Shown here piece by piece: positions 11,458-19,683 of a DNA stretch of 64,000 bases. The notes beneath the pieces were generated by a model, which saw only the letters and a program-made list of their open reading frames with translations, was not told where the DNA came from and made no database searches. The position numbers and the translations under genes are program-made. The stretch is taken from contig NZ_MRZO01000001.1 of assembly GCF_002732165.1 (NCBI RefSeq), positions 620,001-684,000 of the forward strand, read 5' to 3'. Source of the DNA: Staphylococcus xylosus. GTDB taxonomy: Bacteria > Bacillota > Bacilli > Staphylococcales > Staphylococcaceae. Within the stretch, counting starts at the first letter, position 1. Every line of letters starts with the position of its first letter.

Positions 11458-11481
11458 ATGAGGTATGACCATGTTTCGTAA
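11458..11481 (+). other. Seven-codon out-of-frame leader ORF overlapping the start of the second YfhO gene
   Basis: AAAGGAG (11441-11447) is ideally spaced (10 nt) from ATG 11458, which opens MRYDHVS and stops at 11479-11481. The real gene is in another frame, with its first ATGs at 11465 and 11471, inside this mini-ORF and 17-23 nt from the Shine-Dalgarno. A TGA at 11459 excludes an earlier in-frame start. Translation of the mini-ORF is inferred, not shown. Confidence 0.4.
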
Positions 11482-14116
11482 GCTTTGGTCCAATAAAACA
11501 ACAAGATTACTATGTATTATTTCGATGGGTGTTTTCGTTGCACTTCTTACATTCACACCTTATATTTATCGTTACCTAACCCAAGGCGTTGTTTTTAGTG
11601 GTTCTGGTGACGGTTATAGACAAATGATGCCTTTTCAAATGTACTTATATGAACATTTTAGCCAGTTCAAAAGCGCATACGATCATTCATTTGGACTTGG
11701 GGGCGATTTTGTACAAGATTTATCTTATTACTATTCAACCTCCCCCTTTACATATATTAATTTTATATTTGTATGGTTGTCGGAAGTAATATTTAATAGT
11801 AACCCAAGTCAAATTACTTTTTGGGCCAGTAATCAGTTAATCGTTGCCTTTATTAAAGGCGTAGCAACTTTTGTTATAACTTTTTATTACTTTAAATATT
11901 TAAAGTTTAAAAGTTATTCAATATTTTTAGCTGCATTGCTCTACGGAGCTTCTACAACAGTTATATACTTTAATTTTACGTGGTCTTACTACGGCGATTT
12001 GCTAATTTTTCTGCCATTATCATTATTAGGCATTGAACGTTTTTATAAAGAAAAAAAATTTGGTCTTTTTATTTTCGCAATAGCTTTAACACTTTTTTCA
12101 AATTTTTATTTTAGTTATTATGAAGCGATTGTGATATTAGCTTATGTAATTTATCGTTTTATATTCCCACATCCAACAGATATAGTTTCTCGCAAGCAGC
12201 AATTGTGGATGATTCCTATTGCAGTTATATTGAGCACATTAATTGGTATTTGGGGATTCTATACTGGAGTATCTTCATTTCTTAATAACGACAGAGTAAG
12301 TAATCCACATTTTAGTATAGAAATATTTACAGACTTTGCACGTCAGAAAAACTTTTTTAGCAATGGATTTTACATTACAGTATCGATGATCACTATCATT
12401 GCTTTATTTTCTTTCAAACTTTACAAACACTATTACTTTAGATTTTTTGCAATTGCAACATGGGTTATGTTAATTGGTTCATTAACACCTTATTTCGATA
12501 GTATGTTTAATGGTTTTTCAACTCCTGAACGGAGATGGATTTATATTTTCGCATTAACAACATCAGGATTGATTGCTTTATTTATTCAACATCTTTCTGA
12601 GTTAAATCTAAAATCTTATATCGTCTCCTGTTTACCAGTTTTTATAATTATGGGCACTATGTCATTTGTTGTGACTGATCAAAAAATTTCATGGATGGGC
12701 ATATGTTTAATACTAATACTTTTCATAGCAGTTACATTGCTTAAAAAAGATCTATTGCAACAACGATGGGTTATATTTACCATCTTATGCTTGTTTATTG
12801 TGCAGCAAGCATTTATATTATCTAACAATCATTTTAATAACGTTAAAAACTACGAATCAACAATTTCAGCTATGCACGATGCTAAATATAAAAGTCCTGC
12901 GTTAACTAAAAAAATAAATATGATTAATCGGCAACATAATGACGATCCATTAAATCGAATTGATTATATGTCGCAATACGGTTTGAATTCGCCGATGCTA
13001 TATCATTTTAATGGCACAGCGTTATATTCAAGTATATTCGATGGTGATATCTTAAAATATTACGATAAAACTTTACAAATCAACATGCACACTGATAAAA
13101 ATAGTACGTATCGTTTATTATCTAATCGCGCTAATCTAATGGCTTTATGGAATGTACAAGATCGTATACGCCGTCCAAATGATTTAAATATCCCTTACGG
13201 TTTTAAACACGAAAGCACTGTTGAACATTCTAAAGAAGAATCATTTTTACATTCTACAAATCAAGTAGCATACCCGAGCGCACACATCACGGATAAAGTT
13301 TTCGATTCCAAAGACCTTAAATCACCATTAGACAGAGAGCAAGCCATGTTACAAGGCGTTGTATTAAATGATAGTAGCGTTTCATCCAATCAAACATTCA
13401 CAGCCAATAAAAATTTATTAGCAGATGCGACATCAACATTTAGCAGCGCTCATAGAGATAAAGATAATCATTTAATCGTTTCTAAAGACAATGGAGGCAT
13501 AAGTTATCATTTACCTAAATCTATTACCGACAAATACGAAGATATGTATGTCGAAATGGATGTAGAGTTGCTCTCACCTAACAAAGCACATGATGTTAGC
13601 GTTAACGAATATAGCCAACAACGCAATGAATTAAGCTACAAATATAGACGCTTTGTTACACCAGTAACCATGCGTGTTAAAGCAAATAAAGATTTAAATA
13701 TTCAACTATCTAAAGGTGAGTATCGATTTAATATCAAAGGAATTTATGGTGAAGATTATCAAACGTTACGTAACGCTACAAAATCTTTAAATCCAGTCAA
13801 AGTTTCTCAACAACGTACTGGCTATACAGTAACTAAGCACAAAGAAGATGAAGGATACATTGTACTTCCTATGGCTTATCGTAATGGTATGAAAGCTTTT
13901 TCGGGCAAACAAGAATTGCCTGTCAAACAAGGTAACGGTATTATGACGGTGATTCTTACTGAGAAAGGTCAAGAAACAATCACCTTAAAATATACACCAC
14001 CGCACACCATACTATTAATCACGCTGTCTCTTTTTGGCGTAATTTCCAGCATTGTCTTCTTATGGTGGTTAAGAAATAAATCTAAAAATAATATACGCGG
14101 TAGAAAATATCATTAA
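11465..14116 (+). CDS. YfhO-family membrane protein, probable GT-C glycosyltransferase (copy 2)
   Basis: Paralogue of the preceding gene, 883 residues, with the same plan: membrane segment at about 14-34, outer loop with SGSGDGYRQMMP (Asp49), further membrane segments to about residue 455, an outer domain, and a last membrane segment at about 850-872 before a basic tail. STPERRWIY replaces SAPQKRWHF of copy 1, and FSFKLYKHYYFRFF closely matches LSFKLYKHYYFKLF, so the two arose by duplication. They diverge strongly in the outer domain. The start is ambiguous between ATG 11465 and ATG 11471 because the Shine-Dalgarno is better placed for an out-of-frame ATG. To my recollection S. aureus has a single YfhO gene between rbgA and rplS. 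Confidence 0.83.
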   Translation: MTMFRKLWSNKTTRLLCIISMGVFVALLTFTPYIYRYLTQGVVFSGSGDGYRQMMPFQMYLYEHFSQFKSAYDHSFGLGGDFVQDLSYYYSTSPFTYINFIFVWLSEVIFNSNPSQITFWASNQLIVAFIKGVATFVITFYYFKYLKFKSYSIFLAALLYGASTTVIYFNFTWSYYGDLLIFLPLSLLGIERFYKEKKFGLFIFAIALTLFSNFYFSYYEAIVILAYVIYRFIFPHPTDIVSRKQQLWMIPIAVILSTLIGIWGFYTGVSSFLNNDRVSNPHFSIEIFTDFARQKNFFSNGFYITVSMITIIALFSFKLYKHYYFRFFAIATWVMLIGSLTPYFDSMFNGFSTPERRWIYIFALTTSGLIALFIQHLSELNLKSYIVSCLPVFIIMGTMSFVVTDQKISWMGICLILILFIAVTLLKKDLLQQRWVIFTILCLFIVQQAFILSNNHFNNVKNYESTISAMHDAKYKSPALTKKINMINRQHNDDPLNRIDYMSQYGLNSPMLYHFNGTALYSSIFDGDILKYYDKTLQINMHTDKNSTYRLLSNRANLMALWNVQDRIRRPNDLNIPYGFKHESTVEHSKEESFLHSTNQVAYPSAHITDKVFDSKDLKSPLDREQAMLQGVVLNDSSVSSNQTFTANKNLLADATSTFSSAHRDKDNHLIVSKDNGGISYHLPKSITDKYEDMYVEMDVELLSPNKAHDVSVNEYSQQRNELSYKYRRFVTPVTMRVKANKDLNIQLSKGEYRFNIKGIYGEDYQTLRNATKSLNPVKVSQQRTGYTVTKHKEDEGYIVLPMAYRNGMKAFSGKQELPVKQGNGIMTVILTEKGQETITLKYTPPHTILLITLSLFGVISSIVFLWWLRNKSKNNIRGRKYH

Positions 14117-14118
14117 AA

Positions 14119-14158
14119 GTGCCAATACAAAATAAATTTCTTTATTTTGTATTGGCAC
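14119..14158 (+). terminator. Perfect 18-bp hairpin after the YfhO pair
   Basis: GTGCCAATACAAAATAAA (14119-14136) and its exact reverse complement (14141-14158) enclose a TTTC loop, two bases after the YfhO stop codon. There is no long T-run after it on the plus strand, but the A/T-rich loop-side stem and position suggest a terminator or mRNA 3'-end stabiliser. Confidence 0.65.
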
Positions 14159-14471
14159 ATCGATATTAAAACATTACTCATTTAGCTAGTATACAAAACG
14201 CTACTTTTTAGTAACTATAAGAATATTTACTATCTATATACAGCTTGTGTAGGTCCAAATGGATATTTAGAGATCGTAGTCTCTATTTAAGCTCTATTAA
14301 TCTCAGTAAAAGTTTCAAGATTTTTATATGTTATACATTGAAATAACTAACCATAATTAAAAATATATTCTGTTTATACTTACATCTTATCCCACAAATG
14401 TTAACTAGTACTCTTTGAATAACGAATTACATCTTGTATATTTATGTTCTTCTTTCTCATTGTCAGTAAAC
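14159..14471. other. Intergenic, no gene seen
   Basis: About 310 nt between the convergent YfhO and rplS transcripts. It is AT-rich with scattered stops in all frames. One plus-strand stretch at 14195-14289 is open but has no start codon or ribosome site. I see no RNA gene or repeat. Confidence 0.5.
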
Positions 14472-14508
14472 AAAAAAAGCGATCCTCATAAAGAGGACCG
14501 CTTTTTTT
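14472..14508 (-). terminator. Bidirectional-looking terminator of rplS
   Basis: Arms AGCGATCCTC and GAGGACCGCT with one internal mismatch around a short loop, flanked by seven A on the left and seven T on the right. It sits 16 nt after the rplS stop; on either strand the hairpin is followed by a T7 run. Confidence 0.88.
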
Positions 14509-14524
14509 ATGCTTATTATGCTGA

Positions 14525-14875
14525 TTAACGAATTTCTTTAATTCTAGCAGCTTTACCACGTAATTCACGTAGGTAGTATAATTTAGCACGACGAACTTTA
14601 CCACGACGTGGAACTTCAATTTTTTCGATTTTTGGTGTGTGTAATGGGAATGTACGTTCCACACCTACACCTGAAGAAATCTTACGTACAGTGAAAGTTT
14701 CTGAAATACCTCCACCACGGCGTTTGATTACTACACCTTCGAATACTTGGATACGTTCACGTGTACCTTCAACAATACGTACGTGCACTCTTAAAGTGTC
14801 ACCTGGACGGAATGAAGGTAAGTCTGTGCGTAATTGCGATTGAGTTACTGCTTCGATTAATTTGTGATTGCTCAT
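14525..14875 (-). CDS. rplS: 50S ribosomal protein L19
   Basis: Sits at the 30S-50S interface of the ribosome. 116 residues from [12 protein letters not shown], the standard bacterial length, with the conserved [23 protein letters not shown] and [13 protein letters not shown] segments. A longer open frame to 14956 exists but is not used: GAAGGAGAG lies directly before ATG 14875. Downstream of trmD after a 102-nt leader. The hairpin at 14472 ends the operon. Confidence 0.97.
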   Translation of the reverse strand: MSNHKLIEAVTQSQLRTDLPSFRPGDTLRVHVRIVEGTRERIQVFEGVVIKRRGGGISETFTVRKISSGVGVERTFPLHTPKIEKIEVPRRGKVRRAKLYYLRELRGKAARIKEIR

Positions 14876-14977
14876 TATTTTTCTCTCCTTCAACCTATGT
14901 TCTTGCCTTGACAAAATATAGCAGCGGATCATAGTGATTTTTCGTGTGTCGCACACTTAAAATATGTTAGCACATAG
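14876..14977 (-). promoter_or_regulatory. rplS leader, candidate L19 autoregulatory RNA
   Basis: The trmD-rplS gap carries a small stem GTGTG/CACAC (14944-14956, TCG loop) and ends in the rplS Shine-Dalgarno. An L19 leader RNA is a known Bacilli family. I see a hairpin in the right place but cannot confirm the family's consensus by eye. Confidence 0.3.
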
Positions 14978-15715
14978 TCAGTCTTTTTTCAAATGCTTTT
15001 TATATCTTTCTATAATCTCTTTGTCTGCTTGTGACATTGTATCGTAATTCAAAAGATCTGGTCTCTTCGTCCAAGTTCTGATAATTTTCTGCTCATGACG
15101 CCACTTTTCAATATTTGCATGATTACCTGACAACAATACATCTGGAACACCCATCCCTTTATATTCACGCGGTCTTGTATATTGAGGGAATTCTAGCAAA
15201 CCATCTTGAAACGAATCATCTTCGTGTGATTGTTGATTACCTAATACACCAGGAATTAGTCTAACAATTGCATCAGTCATTACCATTGCTGGCAGTTCTC
15301 CACCAGTTAATACATAATCCCCCATAGAAATCTCATCCGTTACTAAATGTTCACGAATTCTCTCATCATAACCTTCATAATGACCACAAATAAAAACGAT
15401 ATGCTCTGCTTGACTAAGTTCGTTAGCAATAGCTTGAGTAAATGGACGTCCTTGAGGACACATTAGTATAACTCTTGTATCAGCTGTCTTGTCGATACTA
15501 TCCATCGCATTAAAAATGGGTTCAGGCTTTAATACCATCCCTTGTCCACCACCAAATGGGTAATCATCTACTTGGTTATGTTTATTTTCTGCAAAATGTC
15601 TAAAATCTACAGTATTGACTTGTAACACATCTTTTTCTTGAGCACGCTTCAGTATAGAATGATTTAACACGCCATTAAACATGTCTGGAAATAGAGTTAA
15701 ATAATCAATCTTCAT
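14978..15715 (-). CDS. trmD: tRNA (guanine-37 N1)-methyltransferase TrmD
   Basis: Puts m1G at position 37 of tRNAs reading CNN codons, preventing +1 frameshifts. 245 residues, normal length. SPOUT knot sequences are visible: [32 protein letters not shown] and [17 protein letters not shown], with the SAM pocket formed by these loops. Its ATG overlaps the rimM stop by one base (TAATG), so the two are translationally coupled. Confidence 0.98.
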   Translation of the reverse strand: MKIDYLTLFPDMFNGVLNHSILKRAQEKDVLQVNTVDFRHFAENKHNQVDDYPFGGGQGMVLKPEPIFNAMDSIDKTADTRVILMCPQGRPFTQAIANELSQAEHIVFICGHYEGYDERIREHLVTDEISMGDYVLTGGELPAMVMTDAIVRLIPGVLGNQQSHEDDSFQDGLLEFPQYTRPREYKGMGVPDVLLSGNHANIEKWRHEQKIIRTWTKRPDLLNYDTMSQADKEIIERYKKHLKKD

Positions 15716-16221
15716 TAATCTAACAATCCTTCCATTGGGGAGATTTGAATACGTCTACCTTCGACATCAATTTCTTTAACTACGTCTGCAATATAAGGTA
15801 TTAAATATTCTTTATCTCCTTTAACAACCCAAACATCATTGGCTCCTGTTTCAAAAATTTCTATAACACGACCAATTGGACTATCTTCTTCATCAAAGAC
15901 CGTACAACCAATAATATCTGAATAATAATATTCATGTTCTCCTAATTCAATTTCCTCATGGTCACGTTCTTGAACTAACGTTTCTCCTTTTAGATGCTCA
16001 ATATCGTTAATATTATTAATTCCTTCAAATGTTAACATATGCAGTCCTTTATGCATTCTGTACGAGGCAATCGTAAATGTTAATGATTCTTTGTCTTTAC
16101 GCTCTATCTCAACGGTTTCCCCTGGCTGAAAACGTATATCAGTAAAATCCGAATTAGATTTCACCTTAATTTCTCCTTTAATCCCATGTGTATTTACAAT
16201 CTTCCCTACTTCAACTTTCAT
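15715..16221 (-). CDS. rimM: 16S rRNA processing / 30S maturation protein RimM
   Basis: Binds S19 and the 30S head during maturation of the small subunit. 168 residues. Opens [20 protein letters not shown], typical of the N-terminal beta barrel, with the PRC-barrel domain at about 90-168 ([13 protein letters not shown], then [18 protein letters not shown]). It lies between rpsP and trmD as in other Firmicutes and overlaps the trmD start by one base. A terminator-like hairpin separates it from rpsP, so it depends on read-through or its own promoter. Confidence 0.96.
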   Translation of the reverse strand: MKVEVGKIVNTHGIKGEIKVKSNSDFTDIRFQPGETVEIERKDKESLTFTIASYRMHKGLHMLTFEGINNINDIEHLKGETLVQERDHEEIELGEHEYYYSDIIGCTVFDEEDSPIGRVIEIFETGANDVWVVKGDKEYLIPYIADVVKEIDVEGRRIQISPMEGLLD

Positions 16222-16401
16222 ATATGTTCCTCCATAATAATTTGGCTATTTCATTCATATTTGTTTATGTATATTCGCTATTTTATTAGCCTATTATAAC
16301 ACGTAAGTTCAATCACTGTGTCTCATTACATATAAAAAATAAAGCTTCTATAATATGACTTCATTTTTTATTTTTGTTCAACTATATTTGATATTTTTCA
16401 A

Positions 16402-16431
16402 TAAAAAAAGAGCACCTCTGGAGGTACTCTT
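16402..16431 (-). terminator. Intercistronic terminator/attenuator between rpsP and rimM
   Basis: AGAGCACCTC and GAGGTACTCT pair with one mismatch around a 2-nt loop; on the minus strand a T7 run follows. It lies 32 nt after the rpsP stop and about 180 nt before rimM, so it would trim the amount of rimM-trmD-rplS mRNA relative to rpsP. Confidence 0.8.
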
Positions 16432-16463
16432 AGAAATATACACAATGTATATTAGGTTAAAAA

Positions 16464-16730
16464 TTATTTTTGGTCATCAAATTTTTTCAAGATACCTTCT
16501 CTTGATAAAATGTTATGAACTGTATCAGTTGGTTTCGCACCATCTTTTAACCATTTAAGTGCTAATTCTTCGTCGATTTTAACTTCAGGTGCATTTACAT
16601 TGTTAGGGTTGTAAGTACCGATTTGTTCGATATTACGACCGTCACGTGGTGCACGAGCATCAGCTGCTACGATACGATAGAATGGATTTCTTTTTGAACC
16701 TAAACGTGTTAAACGTAATTTAACTGCCAT
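16464..16730 (-). CDS. rpsP: 30S ribosomal protein S16
   Basis: Small-subunit protein. 88 residues, the normal size. Opens [20 protein letters not shown] with [12 protein letters not shown] and IEQIGTYNP, all hallmarks of S16. AAAGGAGCG precedes the ATG at 16730. The hairpin at 16402 follows. In S. aureus rpsP is followed upstream by ffh; here a 2.3-kb plus-strand cassette lies between them. Confidence 0.98.
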   Translation of the reverse strand: MAVKLRLTRLGSKRNPFYRIVAADARAPRDGRNIEQIGTYNPNNVNAPEVKIDEELALKWLKDGAKPTDTVHNILSREGILKKFDDQK

Positions 16731-16897
16731 TTATATTCGCTCCTTTAATTTTCATAGTTTTTATTTTCTACAAGAAATAATAATAACAGTAATCCCCAAC
16801 TTTGTAAAGAGTTTCTTCTTTACCAATTTCAATATTCTACAAATTTCTTTTCTCCAACTCAAAATGATATCGTATAAAATTTTAAATTATCCTAAAC

Positions 16898-16926
16898 TTG
16901 ACATTATTCACTAAAAAATATACATT
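16898..16926 (+). promoter_or_regulatory. Strong sigma-A promoter of the TPP-riboswitch operon
   Basis: Consensus -35 TTGACA (16898-16903), 17-nt spacer, -10 TACATT (16921-16926). The expected transcription start (about 16933) is just upstream of the riboswitch. Confidence 0.8.
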
Positions 16927-16944
16927 GAAATTAAATTAAATAAC

Positions 16945-17035
16945 GAATGCACTAGGGGTGTTTCTAACTGAGATGAGTCTGACTCAAACCCTTTGAACCT
17001 GATCTAGTTTGAACTAGCGGAGGAAAGTGTGAAGT
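16945..17035 (+). ncRNA. TPP (THI-box) riboswitch
   Basis: All core elements of the thiamine pyrophosphate aptamer are present in order: ACTAGGGGTG near 16951, the pyrimidine-sensing CTGAGATGAG at 16968-16977, ACCCTTTGAACCTGATC at 16988-17004, and a CTAG...CTAGCG stem followed by GAGGAAAG near 17020. The 5' GCACT and 3' AGTGT can close helix P1. It is followed by a terminator hairpin and then two genes, so high TPP should stop transcription. TPP recognition by this RNA family is established; the target genes make this case unusual. Confidence 0.95.
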
Positions 17036-17087
17036 CTAGCATATTTCAAAAACTTTTTGAATCACTACATATATGTTGATATTTCTA

Positions 17088-17126
17088 ATACACAACTTTC
17101 TTTCTGAAGGGTTGTGTATTTTTTTT
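17088..17126 (+). terminator. Riboswitch-controlled terminator
   Basis: ATACACAAC (17088-17096) pairs with GTTGTGTAT (17111-17119), followed by a T8 run. It lies 53 nt after the TPP aptamer and 11 nt before the next Shine-Dalgarno, the classical expression platform. Confidence 0.88.
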
Positions 17127-17150
17127 ATGGAAAATTAAGGAGTGTATATA

Positions 17151-17903
17151 ATGAACAAAAACGTAATAGTAACTGGCAGTAGTCGTGGATTAGGTGCAAC
17201 CATAGTAAAAACACTAGCTCAGCATGGCCATAACGTTGTTATAAACTATCATAAAAGTGAAGCCGCTGCACAAAAACTTGTTGATGAAATAGGAACTCGA
17301 CAAGCAATTGCTTTACAAGCAGATGTGACACAACGAAATGAAATTGACAGGTTAGTTGATGAAGCTACACAATATTTTGGCCAGATAGATGTTGTAATTA
17401 ATAATGCACTAGTTGGATTTAAATTTGATCCTGTTCAACAAAAAGCATTTGCCGATTTGTCATGGGAAGATTATCAGCAACAAATTGATGGTACATTAAA
17501 ATCAGCTTTCAATATATGTCAAAGCGTTATACCTCAATTCATCCAAAGACAAAAAGGTAACATCATCTCAATTGGTACTAATCTATTTCAAAATCCTGTC
17601 GTCCCTTATCATGAATATACAACAGCTAAAGCTGGATTGATCGGATTTTCACGTAATTTAGCTGCAGAATTAGGACAATATGGTATCACATCAAACATAG
17701 TATCTGGTGGTTTGTTAAAAACAACGGATGCAAGTGCAACTACAACAACTGAGGTCTTTGATTTAATTGCTCAAACAACACCACTCAAAAAAGTTATCGT
17801 ACCACAAGATGTAGCTAATATGGTTGCATATCTCGTATCGGATCAATCTGATGGCATCACAGGGCAGAATTTTACAGTCGACGGCGGCTTAACAATGAAT
17901 TAA
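17151..17903 (+). CDS. Short-chain dehydrogenase/reductase under TPP riboswitch control
   Basis: NAD(P)-dependent oxidoreductase of the classical SDR family, 250 residues. The cofactor motif TGSSRGLG is at 8-15, the NNA motif (here INNALVGF) near 84, and the catalytic pair is Tyr156 and Lys160 in YTTAK. By alignment with the FabG in this window the usual catalytic Ser position is Thr143. VDGGLTMN is a typical C-terminus. AAGGAG (17137-17142) is 8 nt before ATG 17151, which rules out the upstream GTG at 17142. The flavin monooxygenase follows after 20 nt. The substrate is unknown. It is annotated in many genomes simply as FabG-like or 3-oxoacyl reductase; the riboswitch argues for a thiamine-linked compound instead. 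Confidence 0.85.
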   Translation: MNKNVIVTGSSRGLGATIVKTLAQHGHNVVINYHKSEAAAQKLVDEIGTRQAIALQADVTQRNEIDRLVDEATQYFGQIDVVINNALVGFKFDPVQQKAFADLSWEDYQQQIDGTLKSAFNICQSVIPQFIQRQKGNIISIGTNLFQNPVVPYHEYTTAKAGLIGFSRNLAAELGQYGITSNIVSGGLLKTTDASATTTTEVFDLIAQTTPLKKVIVPQDVANMVAYLVSDQSDGITGQNFTVDGGLTMN

Positions 17904-17923
17904 TAAGGAGGACTGAGTTATTT

Positions 17924-19225
17924 ATGACACAAACAAAACATCTAAACATCGGTGTACTCATCTATGGATGTGGTCATCATCAAGCTGCATGGCGCATGCC
18001 TAATTCAAGCGTTGAACGTATTGGTGATATTACATATTATCAATCGTTAGCAATAATTGCAGAACAAGGGTTATTTGATGCTGTATTTTTCGCTGACAAT
18101 CAATCGTTTCCTGCCACATCTAAAAGTGATATGCCAGCATTTTGGTTCGATCCTTTAGTTAATTTAACAGCATTATCGCAATTTACTCAACACGTTGGAC
18201 TAGTTGCTACAATATCTAGTACATTTTCTAACCCTTTTACAGCCGCTAGACAACTACTGAGCATCGATCACATTAGTCAAGGTCGCGCTGGTTGGAATTT
18301 GGTAACTTCGATGACAGATTTAGAAGCTGCAAACCATGGTATGGATCATTTACCTGAACATGAAGAACGCTACAAAAAAGCAGATGAATTCGCTCAAGTG
18401 ATGAATCAATTACTTGAATCTTGGAGTGTTGATGACTTTTTACATAATAAAGAAGAAAATAGTTTAATTAATAATTCTGCAATCGCCCCTATCAATCACC
18501 AAGGTGCACATTTCAATGTTCAAGGACCACTAACAACACCAAGTAGCCCTCAAGGAAAACCAATTGCAATGCAAGCCGGTGCATCGGATCCTGGTATCGA
18601 ATTGGCAACTAAATACGCAGACGCAGTCTATGCTGTCGCTTGGAATTTTGATCAAGCAAACAATTTTAAAAAGAAATTAAATCAAAAATTAAAACAACAG
18701 GGAAAGCCAGAAAATACTTTGAAAGTATTCCCTGGTTTAGTAACATATGTTGGACGATCATATGAAGAAGCATATGCAAAAAAACAACAACTTGATGAAT
18801 CTTTAGAAGTTGATACAGCTTTAAATCAACTAGAGTTTTTTATTCGCCAAGATTGTCATAATTGGGATTTAGATGAACTTGTTCCATCATTACCACCCGC
18901 AGAATCTTTTAATGGTCCTAAAGGACGCTATCAAACTGTGTTAGAAATTATCAAAGATAAAAATCCAACATTACGAGAATTACTAGGCTATTTAAGCGCA
19001 GGTGGTGGACATTTAACACTTATCGGTACACCAGAGGACATCGTGGATGAAATGGAACGCTGGTTCGATGAGGGGGTTGCAGATGGTTTTAACTTAATGC
19101 CTCCAGTGTTCCCAAATAGTTTACAAGATTTCGTCGATGATATCGTACCTGAATTACAAAAGCGTGGTTTATACCGAACTGAATACGAAGGCAAAACATT
19201 TAGGGAAAACATAGGTATTCATTAA
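17924..19225 (+). CDS. Luciferase-like FMN-dependent monooxygenase, NtaA/SnaA/DszA family
   Basis: Bacterial-luciferase-fold flavin monooxygenase, 433 residues, the usual length of the NtaA/SnaA/SoxA/DszA group, which oxidises organosulfur and N-containing small molecules with FMNH2 supplied by a separate reductase. The TIM-barrel family segment SQGRAGWNLVTS is at 118-129; FDAVFFADNQ (51-60) and SAGGGHLTLIGTP near 365 also match. AAGGAGGA lies 11 nt before the ATG. It is the second gene after the TPP riboswitch, coupled closely to the SDR. No flavin reductase is visible nearby, only an unidentified decayed ORF immediately downstream. Substrate unknown; oxidation of thiamine, its thiazole or a breakdown product is an inference from the riboswitch. 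Confidence 0.85.
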   Translation: MTQTKHLNIGVLIYGCGHHQAAWRMPNSSVERIGDITYYQSLAIIAEQGLFDAVFFADNQSFPATSKSDMPAFWFDPLVNLTALSQFTQHVGLVATISSTFSNPFTAARQLLSIDHISQGRAGWNLVTSMTDLEAANHGMDHLPEHEERYKKADEFAQVMNQLLESWSVDDFLHNKEENSLINNSAIAPINHQGAHFNVQGPLTTPSSPQGKPIAMQAGASDPGIELATKYADAVYAVAWNFDQANNFKKKLNQKLKQQGKPENTLKVFPGLVTYVGRSYEEAYAKKQQLDESLEVDTALNQLEFFIRQDCHNWDLDELVPSLPPAESFNGPKGRYQTVLEIIKDKNPTLRELLGYLSAGGGHLTLIGTPEDIVDEMERWFDEGVADGFNLMPPVFPNSLQDFVDDIVPELQKRGLYRTEYEGKTFRENIGIH

Positions 19226-19400
19226 TAATTTATTTTTATTGGAGTATTCTTTTCAAAACGTTTGTTATAAGCAAAATCGCCGAAATATAAGTGGTTTCAT
19301 ATCATCGACAAATCCTTCAACTTTGTAAGCAGCTTTTTGTGCACGCTTACCACAGACACTGCCTTAGCCTGTATTCTCCCCTTAAGAGTCATGCCAAATC
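19222..19400 (-). pseudogene. Frameshifted coding remnant, family not recognised
   Basis: On the minus strand three pieces in different frames join into one protein-like reading: MTLKGRIQAKAVSV, then CGKRAQKAAYKVEGFVDDM, then LYFGDFAYNKRFEK up to a stop at 19222-19224. Each junction needs a one-base shift, and a stop at 19364-19366 breaks the middle frame, so this is a degraded C-terminal fragment rather than a gene. It converges on, and overlaps by two bases, the stop of the monooxygenase. I do not recognise the parent family. The rest of the gap to 19547 is empty. Confidence 0.45.
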
Positions 19401-19547
19401 ACTACTAAAATAATAGTATAAAGATGATAGTACATATAAATTAAACAGTGGTTATGTGAGATTGTTTTGAATAAATCAATTGATAATAGAACCAACTTTA
19501 ATCTGAAAGACCGTTCCTATTATGAAAAAATAGCTATAAGAATATAA

Positions 19548-19581
19548 ACAAACTTTAGTTGATAGTTCTGCTAAAGTTTGT
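19548..19581. repeat. 11-bp inverted repeat, possible relic terminator
   Basis: ACAAACTTTAG (19548-19558) and its exact complement CTAAAGTTTGT (19571-19581) with a 12-nt loop. No T-run follows on either strand. It may be the terminator of the decayed remnant or of the monooxygenase. Confidence 0.45.
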
Positions 19582-19603
19582 CTACGCTCTAAAACCAATA
19601 CAA

Positions 19604-19646
19604 AAAAAGTAGTAATCCACGCTTTCGATGTGGATTACTACTTTTT
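19604..19646 (-). terminator. Strong bidirectional terminator after ffh
   Basis: Perfect 17-bp stem AAAAAGTAGTAATCCAC (19604-19620) with its complement at 19630-19646 around a 9-nt loop; T-runs follow on both strands. It lies 38 nt after the ffh stop and also insulates ffh from the plus-strand cassette. Confidence 0.92.
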
Positions 19647-19683
19647 GAATTATTGTTAGATTAAACTTTTTAAGAAACATACT

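Noticed and set aside
14195..14289. Open stretch reading TACVGPNGYLEIVVSI
   Set aside because: No start codon and no Shine-Dalgarno; ends within an otherwise gene-free gap.
14525..14956. 143-aa form of L19
   Set aside because: The extra 27 residues are not in any L19; a good ribosome site precedes the internal Met at 14875.
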